From: Calothrix sp. NIES-2100
Lineage (GTDB): Bacteria; Cyanobacteriota; Cyanobacteriia; Cyanobacteriales; Nostocaceae
NCBI RefSeq assembly: GCF_002368195.1
Contig: NZ_AP018178.1
Span: forward strand, 6,522,645 to 6,586,644
Length of the DNA: 64,000 bases
Reading direction: 5' to 3'
This document shows positions 42,914 to 52,125 of this stretch, one piece after another. Positions within the stretch are counted from its first letter, which is position 1; every line of letters begins with the position of its first letter. A program made the position numbers and the translations under genes. The notes under the pieces are model-generated. The model was not told the origin of the DNA and did no database searches. It was given only the letters and a program-made list of their open reading frames with translations.

Positions 42914-44962
42914 ATGGCAAAGCCTCGTCAATCATCCTTTCGGCGGATATTATTAACGAGAATATTGCTGGTGTTTGTGCCAGTATTATTCATAGGAGAG
43001 ATAGTAGCCTTAAATAAGGCACGGACTAGCCTGTTGGAAACTTCTCGACAGAACTTAACGGAAAGTGCTGTCATCAAAGGTGAGAAGATTGGAGACGCGA
43101 TCGCTACCCTCAAAACTAGTTTACTCATTATGAGTAAAACAAAACTTATCGAGTCGCCGTCACCAAGCGAGACGCAAGAATTTCTCACTCAGGTAGCACA
43201 ACAACTACCAACCCAAATTGACTGTATTCAATTAAAGGACTTACAAAAGGACGATATTGTTGCCAGTAGTTGTGGTGACAAAACAATTGAAGAACCAAGT
43301 TCATTTTTACCCAGTCAAGGAATTGATATTACAACAATATTACCTCCAAAGGCGGGAACCACTGGTTCCAGAGATTCGCAAAACCAACTGCAATTATTAT
43401 TATCTGCCCCAGTCTACGATGATGCAGGTAAATTGCTTTATAGCTTAAGTATTAAGTCAAGATTATATCAACAAACTCAGAAGCAACCGGGATCGCTCAC
43501 AGGTTCTTTGGTAGTTTTCGATGAAGATGGCACAATTTTAGCCCATCCATTACCAGAAAGAGTGGGAAGTAATATTCAAGAGTACTTAGATGCTTCTCAA
43601 CTGCAAAAACTTATTAAAAATGCAACTATTGGGCAAAAAGGTTCGATAAATTTGTCCTTTCAACAAGGGCAAGAACTATTAGCTGGATATACTGTTATTA
43701 CCGATCCCGTCAAACAACAATCGCCACAAAAATGGGTCGTTTTAGCTGTTACCAGTGTCAATAATGCTATTTTTGGTTTGGAAGAAATAAAACTTATTCT
43801 CATAGTTTTAACAGTTGGCTTAATAGGTGCAAGCTTGTTGGCTTCTTTATATTTAGCTCCTTACCTAGCAGGGCCTGTAGAAGAATTGCGAGATTATGCT
43901 CTCAATATAGACAGCAACAACAAAGATCAACCAGTTCCCCACAATTTTAAAATTCGCGAGTTTAATCAACTAGCACAAGCTCTAGACCAAATGGTGGAAA
44001 GGCTCAAAGCTTGGGCTGAAGAACTAGAAATAGCTTGGAAAGAAGCAAAAACTGCTAATCAAATTAAAAGTCAGTTTTTAGCTACAACTTCCCATGAATT
44101 GCGCAACCCACTAAATATTATTATTAATTGTGTTCGCTTGGTTCACGATGGCTTGTGCGATAACCGAGAAGAAGAAATAGAATTCCTAAAACGTGCCGAT
44201 GAAACAGCGATTCATCTATTAGGAATTATTAATGATTTACTTGATATTTCTAAAATTGAAGCTGGCAAACTTTCAGTTGTGACAGAACCCATTGACCTGC
44301 ACAAATTGCTGCTAGAAGTAATTAATTTACAATCAGTGAATGTGCAACAAAGAGGCTTACAATTGAAAACCGATCTGGGTAGTGAAGTAATTCCAGTTAA
44401 AGCCGATGCAGCAAAACTCAAGCAAGTACTAATTAATGTGATTGGTAATGCTACTAAATTTACTGAAAAAGGAAGCATTACGATCGCCTGTGAAATTCAA
44501 CACAGCGACGATCAACCTCAGGTACTCATTCATGTTACAGATACAGGCATGGGCATCGATCCTGCCCAACAGCATAAACTATTTCGCCCCTTTATGATGG
44601 TAGATGGTGCGAGTAGAGGCAAAATAGAGGGTACAGGATTAGGATTGGCGATTTCACGCAACTTAATCGAACTCATGAAAGGTAGCATTACCCTCAAGAG
44701 TGCAGGACTTTATCAAGGTACAACAGTAACTATAGCCTTGCCTTTAATAGATATTGCGCTGTTATTTCCTCCAGAAGCGGAAGGAAAGTTAAGCGATATT
44801 GAAGTCTCCGCCACAGATGAAGTAAAAAGAGGAATTAATGGCTACGCTAACCTTCGCGAAGAACCACTAGTTAATGGATCTACAAAAGCTGCAATAGATG
44901 GACAGCAGCACGATGTTCCAATTTTAGACGATAGCCGGGAAGTAACTAGTTCTGTTGGGTGA
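42914..44962 (+). CDS. Sensor histidine kinase with extracellular Cache-like sensor
   Basis: Start is the ATG at 42914 (MAKPRQSSFRR), giving 682 residues; an in-frame start at 42875 only adds a tail. First membrane helix ILLTRILLVFVPVLFIGEIV, then a ~250-residue outside sensor of Cache type (GSLVVFDEDGTILAHPLPERVG), second helix LILIVLTVGLIGASLLASLYL, HAMP-like linker, H-box TSHELRNPLNIIINCVRL, N-box LKQVLINVIGNATKF, and DTGMGIDP, GTGLGLAISRNL. All phosphotransfer parts are intact. The C-terminal ~70 residues are an unstructured tail. It ends at the 84-bp repeat array. Confidence 0.93.
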   Translation: MAKPRQSSFRRILLTRILLVFVPVLFIGEIVALNKARTSLLETSRQNLTESAVIKGEKIGDAIATLKTSLLIMSKTKLIESPSPSETQEFLTQVAQQLPTQIDCIQLKDLQKDDIVASSCGDKTIEEPSSFLPSQGIDITTILPPKAGTTGSRDSQNQLQLLLSAPVYDDAGKLLYSLSIKSRLYQQTQKQPGSLTGSLVVFDEDGTILAHPLPERVGSNIQEYLDASQLQKLIKNATIGQKGSINLSFQQGQELLAGYTVITDPVKQQSPQKWVVLAVTSVNNAIFGLEEIKLILIVLTVGLIGASLLASLYLAPYLAGPVEELRDYALNIDSNNKDQPVPHNFKIREFNQLAQALDQMVERLKAWAEELEIAWKEAKTANQIKSQFLATTSHELRNPLNIIINCVRLVHDGLCDNREEEIEFLKRADETAIHLLGIINDLLDISKIEAGKLSVVTEPIDLHKLLLEVINLQSVNVQQRGLQLKTDLGSEVIPVKADAAKLKQVLINVIGNATKFTEKGSITIACEIQHSDDQPQVLIHVTDTGMGIDPAQQHKLFRPFMMVDGASRGKIEGTGLGLAISRNLIELMKGSITLKSAGLYQGTTVTIALPLIDIALLFPPEAEGKLSDIEVSATDEVKRGINGYANLREEPLVNGSTKAAIDGQQHDVPILDDSREVTSSVG

Positions 44963-44983
44963 AATTTTTAGTTCAAAAGTTAA

Positions 44984-45535
44984 GCGATCGCCTTCACAAC
45001 CCCATCATTTCGCCTCAAAACACGAAACTTCTCGTCCCAAATCGCAGCTTTGAGGTTTTGAAGTACAGCGATCGCCTTCACAACCCCATCATTTTGCCTC
45101 AAAACACGAAACTTCCAGTTCCCAATCTCAACTTTGAGGATTTGAAGCACAGCGATCGCCTCTACAACCCCATCATTTCACCTCAAAACACAAAACTTCG
45201 CCTTCCAAACCCCAGCTTTGAGGATTTGAAGTCAAGCGATCGCCTTCACAACCCCATCATTTCACCTCAAAACACAAAACTTCGCCTTCCAAACCCCAGC
45301 TTTGAGGTTGTGAAGTCAAGCGATCGCCTTCACAACCCCATCATTCCGCCTCAAAACACGAAACTTCGCGTTCCAAACCCCAGCTTTGAGGTTTTGAAGT
45401 ACTGCGATCGCCTCCACAACCCCATCATTCCGCCTCAAAACACGAAACTTCGCGTTCCAAACCCCAGCTTTGAGGTTTTGAAGTACTGCGATCGCCTCCA
45501 CAACCCCATCATTTCACTTCATAACACGAAACTTT
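44984..45535. repeat. 84-bp tandem repeat array 1, seven units, each with HIP1
   Basis: GCGATCGC occurs at 44984, 45068, 45152, 45236, 45320, 45404 and 45488, with an exact 84-bp step. Each unit continues CTTCACAACCCCATCATT, CCTCAAAACACGAAACTTCG, then TTGAGGTTTTGAAGT. The unit is 28 codons, so a frame remains open throughout, but it is not called as a gene. The first unit begins 22 bp after the kinase stop. Confidence 0.97.
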
Positions 45536-45695
45536 GAGCTTGAAACATCAAATATCGAGCTTAGAACACGAAACTTTGAGCTTGAAACATCAAATATCGA
45601 GCTTAGAACATGGAATGTCGAGTTCGGAACACAAAACTTCGAGTTTGAAACAGGAAACTTTGAGCTTGGAACTTGAAATATTGAGTTTAGGCGAT
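45536..45695. repeat. 21-bp tandem repeat tail of array 1
   Basis: Degenerate 21-bp units of the type AAACTTTGAGCTTGAAACATC and AAATATCGAGCTTAGAACACG follow the last 84-bp unit directly. Confidence 0.75.
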
Positions 45696-45795
45696 ACCTG
45701 CGGTTAGCTTTGCTAACGTTCTTTTCACAATTTTATTGACAAACTCAGCAAATTATTATTAGCATTTAATTAAATGCTAATAAAATGCTAAGGCT

Positions 45796-46086
45796 ATGAT
45801 AAACCTTTCCAGAGATATTCATTCCCTCACCGAGTTTAAACGTAATACGAATGAGTTTTTGCAGCGTCTGAAGCAAACAAAACACCCCTTAGTTCTAACT
45901 GTCAACGGAAAAGCAGAGTTAGTTGTTCAAGATGCAGAATCTTATCAGGAACTTTTAGATGCTGCTGAGTTAGTAGAAACCTTAAAGGGTATTAAAATTG
46001 GTTTGGAACAGATGCAAGAAGGAAAAGGAAAAAAAGCTGAAGATTTTTTCCATGAACTGTTTGATAAATTAGACAGTTCCCAATGA
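45796..46086 (+). CDS. Phd/YefM-family antitoxin
   Basis: The 96-residue protein begins MINLSRDIHSLTEFKRNTNEFLQRLKQTKHPLVLTVNGKAELVVQDAESYQELLD, which is the Phd/YefM DNA-binding domain, followed by the toxin-binding helix EQMQEGKGKKAEDFFHELFDKL. The gene overlaps the toxin start by four bases (ATGA). It represses its own operon in the known pairs. Confidence 0.92.
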   Translation: MINLSRDIHSLTEFKRNTNEFLQRLKQTKHPLVLTVNGKAELVVQDAESYQELLDAAELVETLKGIKIGLEQMQEGKGKKAEDFFHELFDKLDSSQ

Positions 46087-46412
46087 ATCAGAAATATCAG
46101 GTCATTATACAACCCGCAGCGCAAAAGGCTATAGAAGAAGCCTATTTTTGGTTTAGTAATGTTTCTGCTAGCAAAGCTCGACAATGGTTAGAAGGATTAT
46201 ATCAAGCTGTCTTATCACTAGAAACAATGCCTAATCGTTGTTCTCTAGCATTTGAAAATAATTTTTTTGAGCAAGAAATCAGACAATTAATTTATGGAAA
46301 AGGACGAAATGCCTATCGGATTCTTTTTACCATTGTTGATGATAGTGTTGAGATTCTCTTTGTGAGACACGCTGCTCAAAAACCGATAATAGATGAGCCT
46401 GATGAGGAATAA
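46083..46412 (+). CDS. RelE/ParE-family toxin
   Basis: The 109-residue protein has the ParE/RelE fold: YQVIIQPAAQKAIEEAYFWFS at the start, then ALSLETMPNRCSLAFENNFFEQEIRQLIYGKGRNAYRILFTIVDDSVEILFVRHAAQ. The RQLIYGKGRNAYRILF and FVRHAAQ strands are typical. It is translationally coupled to the antitoxin, and lies between two 84-bp repeat arrays. Confidence 0.92.
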   Translation: MNQKYQVIIQPAAQKAIEEAYFWFSNVSASKARQWLEGLYQAVLSLETMPNRCSLAFENNFFEQEIRQLIYGKGRNAYRILFTIVDDSVEILFVRHAAQKPIIDEPDEE

Positions 46413-46451
46413 TTTGTTTGCTAAAGCAGTAATTTGCAGTTCAAAGCTTAA

Positions 46452-46667
46452 GCGATCGCCTTTACAACCCCATCATTTCACCTCAAAACACGAAACTTCG
46501 CCTTCCAAACCCCAACTTTGAGGATTTGAAGTCAAGCGATCGCCTTCATCACCCCATCACTCCACCTCAAAACACGAAACTTCTCGTCCCAAACCCCAAC
46601 TTTGAGGATTTGAAGTCAAGCGATCGCCTCCACAACCCCATCATTTCACCTCAAAACACAAAACTTC
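46452..46667. repeat. 84-bp tandem repeat array 2, three units
   Basis: GCGATCGC at 46452, 46536 and 46620, exactly 84 bp apart, with the same unit as array 1 (CCCCATCATTTCACCTCAAAA, TTGAGGATTTGAAGTCAA). Confidence 0.95.
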
Positions 46668-46801
46668 GCGCTTGAAACAGAAACATTCTCACTTGAAACT
46701 AAAACGTTCTCGTTTGAAACAGGAATGTTCTCGTTTGGAACAGGAATGTTCTCACTTAAAACAGGAACATTCTCGTTTGAAACCGGAAACGTCGAGTTTA
46801 G
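46668..46801. repeat. 21-bp tandem repeats after array 2
   Basis: Six units of exactly 21 bp, of the type GAAACAGGAATGTTCTCGTTT, follow the last 84-bp unit and run to near the end of the TPR gene. Confidence 0.9.
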
Positions 46802-46832
46802 GCGATCGCGCCTGAGAATTTCCTCATCAATG

Positions 46833-48617
46833 TTACTTCTCTGAGGCGAGGCGATCGCTAATATATGCTAAATTTTCACGAGCGGTAACAGTACGGGGAT
46901 GATTTACACCCCAAATTTGCTGACAAATATCTAAAGCTTGCTGATACAGGGGTTTTGCTTCACTGTAACGCCCTGTTAATCGATAAATTTCTGCTAAATT
47001 ATTGAGACTTTCGGCGACATTAGGATGATTATCTCCTAACAGTTGTTTATCAAGTTCTAACGCTTTTATACACAAAGTTTCTGCCTCATTAAAGCGTCCT
47101 TGTTCTCGGTACATATAGCCCAAAGCGTAAATGGTATCTGCCAAAAGGGGATGGGCTTTTTGCAGTAAACGCTGCTTGATTTCCAAAGATTGTAAAAACA
47201 AAGTCTCGGCTTCTTGATAACGCCCTTGAGCGCGGTATATTAATGCTAAATTGTGAAGATCTGTCGCTACCTCTGGATTCTCTTCTCCTAAAAATCGCTT
47301 ATCTAATTCTATTGCTTGGAGCGATAATCGTTCAGCTTCTCCGTAGCGTTCTTGATGATAATAAAGTAGTGCTAAATTATTGAGAATTATCGCTAGAGAA
47401 GGATGATTTTCCCCAAGCAGATGTTTTCTCATTTCTAATGACTGTAGATAAAGAGGTTCAGCTTCGTTGTAACGTTCTTGTTGATCGTATAGTAATGCCA
47501 GATTATTGAGAATAGCGGCAACATCAGGATGATTTTCTCCCAACAAGCGTTTCCTCAATTCCAAAGCTTGTTGATATAAAAGTTCTGCTTTGCTGTAGTG
47601 TCCAGTAGATTTATAAAGATTGGCAAGATTATTCAAGCTAGTAGCAAAAGAAGGATGATTATCTCCTAAAAGACTTTTAGTCAGTTCTAAAGCTTGTTTA
47701 TATAAAGGTTCCGCCTCCTTGTAGCGTCCTGTTGCGCGGTAAAGTCCTGCTAGATTATTCAGATTAGCAGCTAAATCTATCTGCAAACCTAATTCACTGT
47801 ACAAATCTATCGCCTTACGCCAATACTTAATTGCTAGTTCCTGTTCTTTTTGATAATTTTGAGACTCACCCCGATCTAACCTACTACGATAAATATCACC
47901 CAACCTGGAATATAAAGTAGCCAAGCTGGGATCTTTGGTTCCTTTTTCCTGTTCAACTTTCTCGATTAACCTTTGTAAATCTTGGATAGGCAAAAAAAAC
48001 GAGTGATTTTCATTAGTATCAGTGCTGGCTAATTCCGTGTCTCTAAAAACAAAGCGTATCGGTTCTAGTTCTTTACCTGCGATCGCATTCGTTTTTTTTG
48101 AGACAAATCGGAAAACTCCATTGCGCCAACTCCAAAAATCAGGAGCTTTTTTAATCAAGTTGACTAAAATTTGATTAGTTACCCAAAGTACAATCGCAAA
48201 CGGAAATTCTCGCAATCCTTCCCTTGTCCACTGTAAATAACCAAAAAATTTTTCCTGTTCTGATTGTTCTTCCCCTAATTTGAGAAAATAAAGTTGTTCA
48301 GCACCCGTAATAGTGATGATTGCTAGATTACGTTGACGGAGATATTCTTCTTGTTGCACTAATTGGTTTAGAGCAGCTTTCAGGCTCGGTTCCTGTCGTG
48401 CTAAAATCACCCGATATGGACGAAAATTCGGTTGGAGTTCGGCTTCGTACTTAGAAATAATCTCATCACGAAAATTACCATCATCGCAGACAGCAATTAG
48501 TAAATTTAATCCCCGTTTTTGTGATTCAATAGAAACAATTAAATCATCATAAGCATCTTGATTCTCTCGCTCATGCTCTAACAAATCTCCATCATCTGAA
48601 AATTCTTCATTCAACAC
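46833..48617 (-). CDS. TPR protein with unknown N-terminal domain
   Basis: Residues 10-~190 form an unknown domain: LLIAVCDDGNFRDEIISKYEAEL, RVILARQEPSLKAALNQLV, LAIITITGAEQLYFLKLGEE, and REFPFAIVLWVTNQILVNLI, similar in order to an ATPase core without a P-loop. From about 240 come eight or more 42-residue kinesin-light-chain TPRs with the recurring GRYxEAEPLYxQALEL and DNHPxxAxSLNNLAxLY. TPRs of this type are protein-binding scaffolds, often sensors in STAND-like systems. It overlaps the ATPase gene by 11 bp and is translated after it. Confidence 0.85.
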   Translation of the reverse strand: MLNEEFSDDGDLLEHERENQDAYDDLIVSIESQKRGLNLLIAVCDDGNFRDEIISKYEAELQPNFRPYRVILARQEPSLKAALNQLVQQEEYLRQRNLAIITITGAEQLYFLKLGEEQSEQEKFFGYLQWTREGLREFPFAIVLWVTNQILVNLIKKAPDFWSWRNGVFRFVSKKTNAIAGKELEPIRFVFRDTELASTDTNENHSFFLPIQDLQRLIEKVEQEKGTKDPSLATLYSRLGDIYRSRLDRGESQNYQKEQELAIKYWRKAIDLYSELGLQIDLAANLNNLAGLYRATGRYKEAEPLYKQALELTKSLLGDNHPSFATSLNNLANLYKSTGHYSKAELLYQQALELRKRLLGENHPDVAAILNNLALLYDQQERYNEAEPLYLQSLEMRKHLLGENHPSLAIILNNLALLYYHQERYGEAERLSLQAIELDKRFLGEENPEVATDLHNLALIYRAQGRYQEAETLFLQSLEIKQRLLQKAHPLLADTIYALGYMYREQGRFNEAETLCIKALELDKQLLGDNHPNVAESLNNLAEIYRLTGRYSEAKPLYQQALDICQQIWGVNHPRTVTARENLAYISDRLASEK

Positions 48618-49899
48618 GGATAACTCCTTTCCTTTTCAAGCTTTCTATCAGGATTGGATGAACATCATACCAAGTTTCATCAGTGCGATATTCTAAAACA
48701 TATAGCCCATGTAGCAAATCTAAAAATTCAGGCTGTTTAGGATCGTTGGGCATAAATTGAGCGTAGACACTTTGTAAAATATCTATATCAACTTTTCCTA
48801 AGCGTATGGAAAAATCATTACGAATTTTATTAATAGCTTGGACTAAAATTTTCTCATCAATGAGAATTTCTTCTGCTGGATTTCTGCGGATAAGACGCAA
48901 ACAAATGCGACAGCATTCTTTAGCAATTCTGATTAACTCTCGTAAGACTCCGCCACTGTAAATAACAATTTTTTCAGCAGTTTTATCCGCTATTAACTCA
49001 CTAGAAATTCGCTTTTGTAAAACCTCACCAAGAATCTTGATTGTCTCAGGACGAGGCTGGGTATTAGGCAGCCGATTTTTACCCTTCTCGAAAATTTTTA
49101 ACACAGGCATTACCACAATTTGGTCGTTAGTTTCTGTGGTAATTATCGTGCTGATAAATGTTTCGCGTAGCACAGCAATTGGGATAGTGTAGATTATCCG
49201 AAAATTAGGTTGACAAAGTGCTTTAATATTATCCTTATAAATTTCGTTAACTCTACCTAAATCGAGTTTATCTAAATCATCAATAATCACTAAAACATCT
49301 TGTTTAGTAGCAGTTTGAATTAAAGCAGCAATTTCGTTAATTCTCGCTACCAAATCTGAAATTTTGCGTTCAAATTCTTGTTTAATTTCATCCCTTACAG
49401 TCGCATCAGCTTTTAATTTCGAGCTAATCAGCTTGAGCAAATCAAAACCTATTTCGGCTTCAGCTTGTAAATTTAATTCTTCAGTGCGAGTGCGGGTAGC
49501 AAACCATTTATAAAGAGCTTCTTTTGTCGATTTAGGAATTTCAACCTGACGCGCTTCCGCCTCAGACATTAAATTAACTGCAATAGCAAACAGGATATTA
49601 ATATGATTAACGGCTGACATTTCAATTTTGTCAGCAATAGAGAATAAAACTACAAAATACTTATTTTGAATTTGTCTGCTAAACTCAGCTAACAAAGTTG
49701 ACTTACCACATCCGCGATGTCCGGTAAAGATAATCTTACTATCCCCATTGGGGCTATCTTCAACCAATTGGTTAAGATCTGCAATCAAATCATCACCATA
49801 TTCAACTCTAAACTTTTCCATTTCATTTTGTTCCATCAACGGAAATAGTTCGAGATTGCTGTATGCTTCCTGAAACAAATTTAATAATTCTTTAGACAT
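48607..49899 (-). CDS. P-loop ATPase of an ATPase/TPR operon
   Basis: The 430-residue protein has Walker A FTGHRGCGKSTLL (residues 58-70), Walker B DVLVIIDDLDKL (201-212), a helical insert between them, and a C-terminal helical/winged region ending in the VLEYRTDETWYDVHPILIESL segment. The pattern is that of AAA-like/STAND ATPases that bind ATP to switch states. The downstream TPR gene overlaps by 11 bp. It resembles neither a known helicase nor a chaperone. Its function is unknown; a role in signalling or defence is inferred from fold and setting. Confidence 0.82.
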   Translation of the reverse strand: MSKELLNLFQEAYSNLELFPLMEQNEMEKFRVEYGDDLIADLNQLVEDSPNGDSKIIFTGHRGCGKSTLLAEFSRQIQNKYFVVLFSIADKIEMSAVNHINILFAIAVNLMSEAEARQVEIPKSTKEALYKWFATRTRTEELNLQAEAEIGFDLLKLISSKLKADATVRDEIKQEFERKISDLVARINEIAALIQTATKQDVLVIIDDLDKLDLGRVNEIYKDNIKALCQPNFRIIYTIPIAVLRETFISTIITTETNDQIVVMPVLKIFEKGKNRLPNTQPRPETIKILGEVLQKRISSELIADKTAEKIVIYSGGVLRELIRIAKECCRICLRLIRRNPAEEILIDEKILVQAINKIRNDFSIRLGKVDIDILQSVYAQFMPNDPKQPEFLDLLHGLYVLEYRTDETWYDVHPILIESLKRKGVIRVE

Positions 49900-50334
49900 T
49901 CGCTAGTCCCGTAAACGTGCCAACTATTCATATAATGGCTTATTTTTTTTACGGTAAAACTTCAGATTATACCTGCGGCGGGCTGCGCCAACGCACTTCG
50001 CAATTCACACCAATTAATGATTACTAAGTGACAAATATATTAGGTTATAAAAATAAAACTCTGGCTTGCAGTATGACAACAGATAGATTAGGAATAGAGA
50101 AGAAAAGTGAATAATAGTCAATGATTAATTATACACATAGCAAATAGGAATAAATGTTAGTTTATACATTTACAATAGTAAAAGTTACTTAACAAATAAA
50201 TAAAATAAATTTTTTAGTTAGAAAATTTAATTTTCAACATACTTTACCGTTGCACAGCTTTCCTAGCTTCTCAAGGGTAGATTTTTCTCAGCATCTACGG
50301 GATTCAGTGGAAGACTTCGTTAGTAGCATCATTA
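49900..50334. other. AT-rich spacer upstream of the ATPase operon
   Basis: About 435 bp, low G+C, no gene. It should hold the leftward promoter of the ATPase/TPR operon. No operator-like palindrome was seen. Its right part leads into array 3. Confidence 0.4.
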
Positions 50335-50790
50335 GCGATCGCCTTTGCAAACCCCATCATTCCACCTCAAAACACGAAACTTCGCCTTCCAAACCCCAAC
50401 TTTGAGGATTTGAAGTCAAGCGATCGCCTTCACAACCCCATCATTTCGCCTCAAAACACGAAACTTCGCATTCCAAACCCCAACTTTGAGGATTTGAAGT
50501 CAAGCGATCGCCTTCATCACCCCATGATTTCACCTTAAAAAGCGAAGCTTCGCGTTCTAAACCCCAGTTTTGAGGTTTTGAAGTCAAGCGATCGCCTCCA
50601 CAACCCGATCATTTCACTTCATAACACAAAACTTCGTCTTCAAAAGCCCAGCTTTGAGGTTGTGAAGTCAAGCGATCGCCTTCAGCACCCCATCATTCCA
50701 CCTCAAAACACAAAACTTCGCCTTCCAAATCGCAGCTTTGAGGTTTTGAAGTACAGCGATCGCCTTCACAACCCCATCATTCCACTTTAT
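50335..50790. repeat. 84-bp tandem repeat array 3, six units
   Basis: GCGATCGC at 50335, 50420, 50504, 50588, 50672 and 50756: 85 bp once (one inserted base in the first unit) and 84 bp four times. The unit is the same as in arrays 1 and 2. The array ends at the stop codon of the GIY-YIG gene. Confidence 0.96.
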
Positions 50791-52125
50791 TTAGCTGTTA
50801 TTGCTTGAGATTAGCGAAGATAATGAATTACTGTGCAGCCATACACATAGTTTTATATTTTTTGAATCCTCTGGCTTTGATGTATATTCACCGCTTTTAA
50901 TTTCTTCTATAAGTTTGGCATTAAACCTTGAATTGAGGTTACCTCTCATCAGGTCTTCAAACATAGCTAGTGGTAGCAGTACACTTTCCACTTCTACATC
51001 ATCTTCGCTGAAGACAATAGTTTCCAATCTAAACCTATAGCCAGACCATCTGATAGTTGGTAGTCTATCTACTGTATTTTTTAAGTTTTGCAGAATGCAA
51101 TCATACTTTGGGTCAGGATTTTTATGTTTATGTTCTATCCACCAATAAACATTATGCCTAACAAAATGCTTCCCATTTTCGTTAGAACAAACCTCTATTT
51201 CCATATCATCCACATACAAAAATTGACGATTCATTACTCTAGATTCACCTTCAGCCATTGGTTCTAATTCCTCCCAAGTTTCAACATTAACTACACTTTC
51301 ATTATTACTATTGCTCTGATATTTTTTATCAACTATTTTTATTGGGATAGGGTCATCTTCTAAAGCCTCTAAACCTGAAGCTTCTTCCTTAAACTCTGGT
51401 GTATTTTCTAGAATTAGTTCTAGTTGCTCACTACTAAAAGCCATAAGCTCAACCCCAGCGATAGTGCGGCGAGTTGAACTATCCATAAAGTGAACTAAAT
51501 CTTGAAACGGAGCTAAATCTATTCGTATACCGTTGTAATCAGTCTGCCAATAGCCAAACTTTCCAGAATACTTAGGCTCTATGTGGTACTCTTTCCACTT
51601 TAGTGTGCTAGCTTTTTTATTGATATTTTTTAATGCAGATCGTATAGTGCCTGATACACCACGCCTATCGTAAACAGGATAAACCAAATATATTGTGGGT
51701 GGTTCTTCATCAGCAATTGGATCGAACCCAAATATCATAGTATTACAGTTAGCCAACTGCTGAAGGCTCTGCTGTAATGCTGTCTCGGCTGGAGTTATTC
51801 TTCTAATTGGTGCGAAAACTTTCGACCAATTCAGCGGCGGTTTATATAAATTTATTAACTCATTTTCGATAGTTGGAAGAGAATTTATCTGATTACTGCA
51901 ATTTATCCAACTAATAGTAATACGGTCTTTTCGATTAAATCTTTTTAGCTGTTTAAATCTATGATGCTCTCGCCAGCGCCCAACTAAGTTGATTGTTCTG
52001 CCAATATAAAGAATCTGACTTTTACTATCAGATACAAAGTAGATAGCTGCACAATTCGGCAGTTTGTCTTTGTCTAACAAATAAACCGATGGTAGTTCTG
52101 AAAATTTTATGTTTTCTAATAACAT
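50791..52125 (-). CDS. GIY-YIG nuclease-domain protein with unknown C-terminal region
   Basis: The 444-residue protein has an N-terminal GIY-YIG domain (residues ~10-100): AAIYFVSDSKSQILYIGRT, with R in LVGRWREHH, and a later E in LPTIENELINLYKPPLN, the catalytic set of the family (Y, Y, R, H, E). Residues 110-444 have no recognised domain: RTIAGVELMAFSS, then VNRQFLY-like VMNRQFLYVDDMEIEV, IRWSGYRFRLETIVF. Such nucleases cut DNA; the single-domain form occurs in mobile or defence contexts. No membrane segments. Confidence 0.85.
   Translation of the reverse strand: MLLENIKFSELPSVYLLDKDKLPNCAAIYFVSDSKSQILYIGRTINLVGRWREHHRFKQLKRFNRKDRITISWINCSNQINSLPTIENELINLYKPPLNWSKVFAPIRRITPAETALQQSLQQLANCNTMIFGFDPIADEEPPTIYLVYPVYDRRGVSGTIRSALKNINKKASTLKWKEYHIEPKYSGKFGYWQTDYNGIRIDLAPFQDLVHFMDSSTRRTIAGVELMAFSSEQLELILENTPEFKEEASGLEALEDDPIPIKIVDKKYQSNSNNESVVNVETWEELEPMAEGESRVMNRQFLYVDDMEIEVCSNENGKHFVRHNVYWWIEHKHKNPDPKYDCILQNLKNTVDRLPTIRWSGYRFRLETIVFSEDDVEVESVLLPLAMFEDLMRGNLNSRFNAKLIEEIKSGEYTSKPEDSKNIKLCVWLHSNSLSSLISSNNS

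Noticed and set aside
44959..45537. Long open frame across 84-bp array 1 (KSSDRLHNPII-type repeats)
   Set aside because: It is open because the unit is 84 bp, a multiple of three. The same frame appears in array 3 but no ribosome site precedes it. Treated as repeat DNA.
44984..50790. CRISPR array
   Set aside because: The 84-bp units are conserved nearly along their whole length, with no unique spacers, and no cas genes are near.
50578..50808. Open frame across part of array 3
   Set aside because: Same reason as array 1, no start signal, and it runs into the end of the GIY-YIG gene on the other strand.
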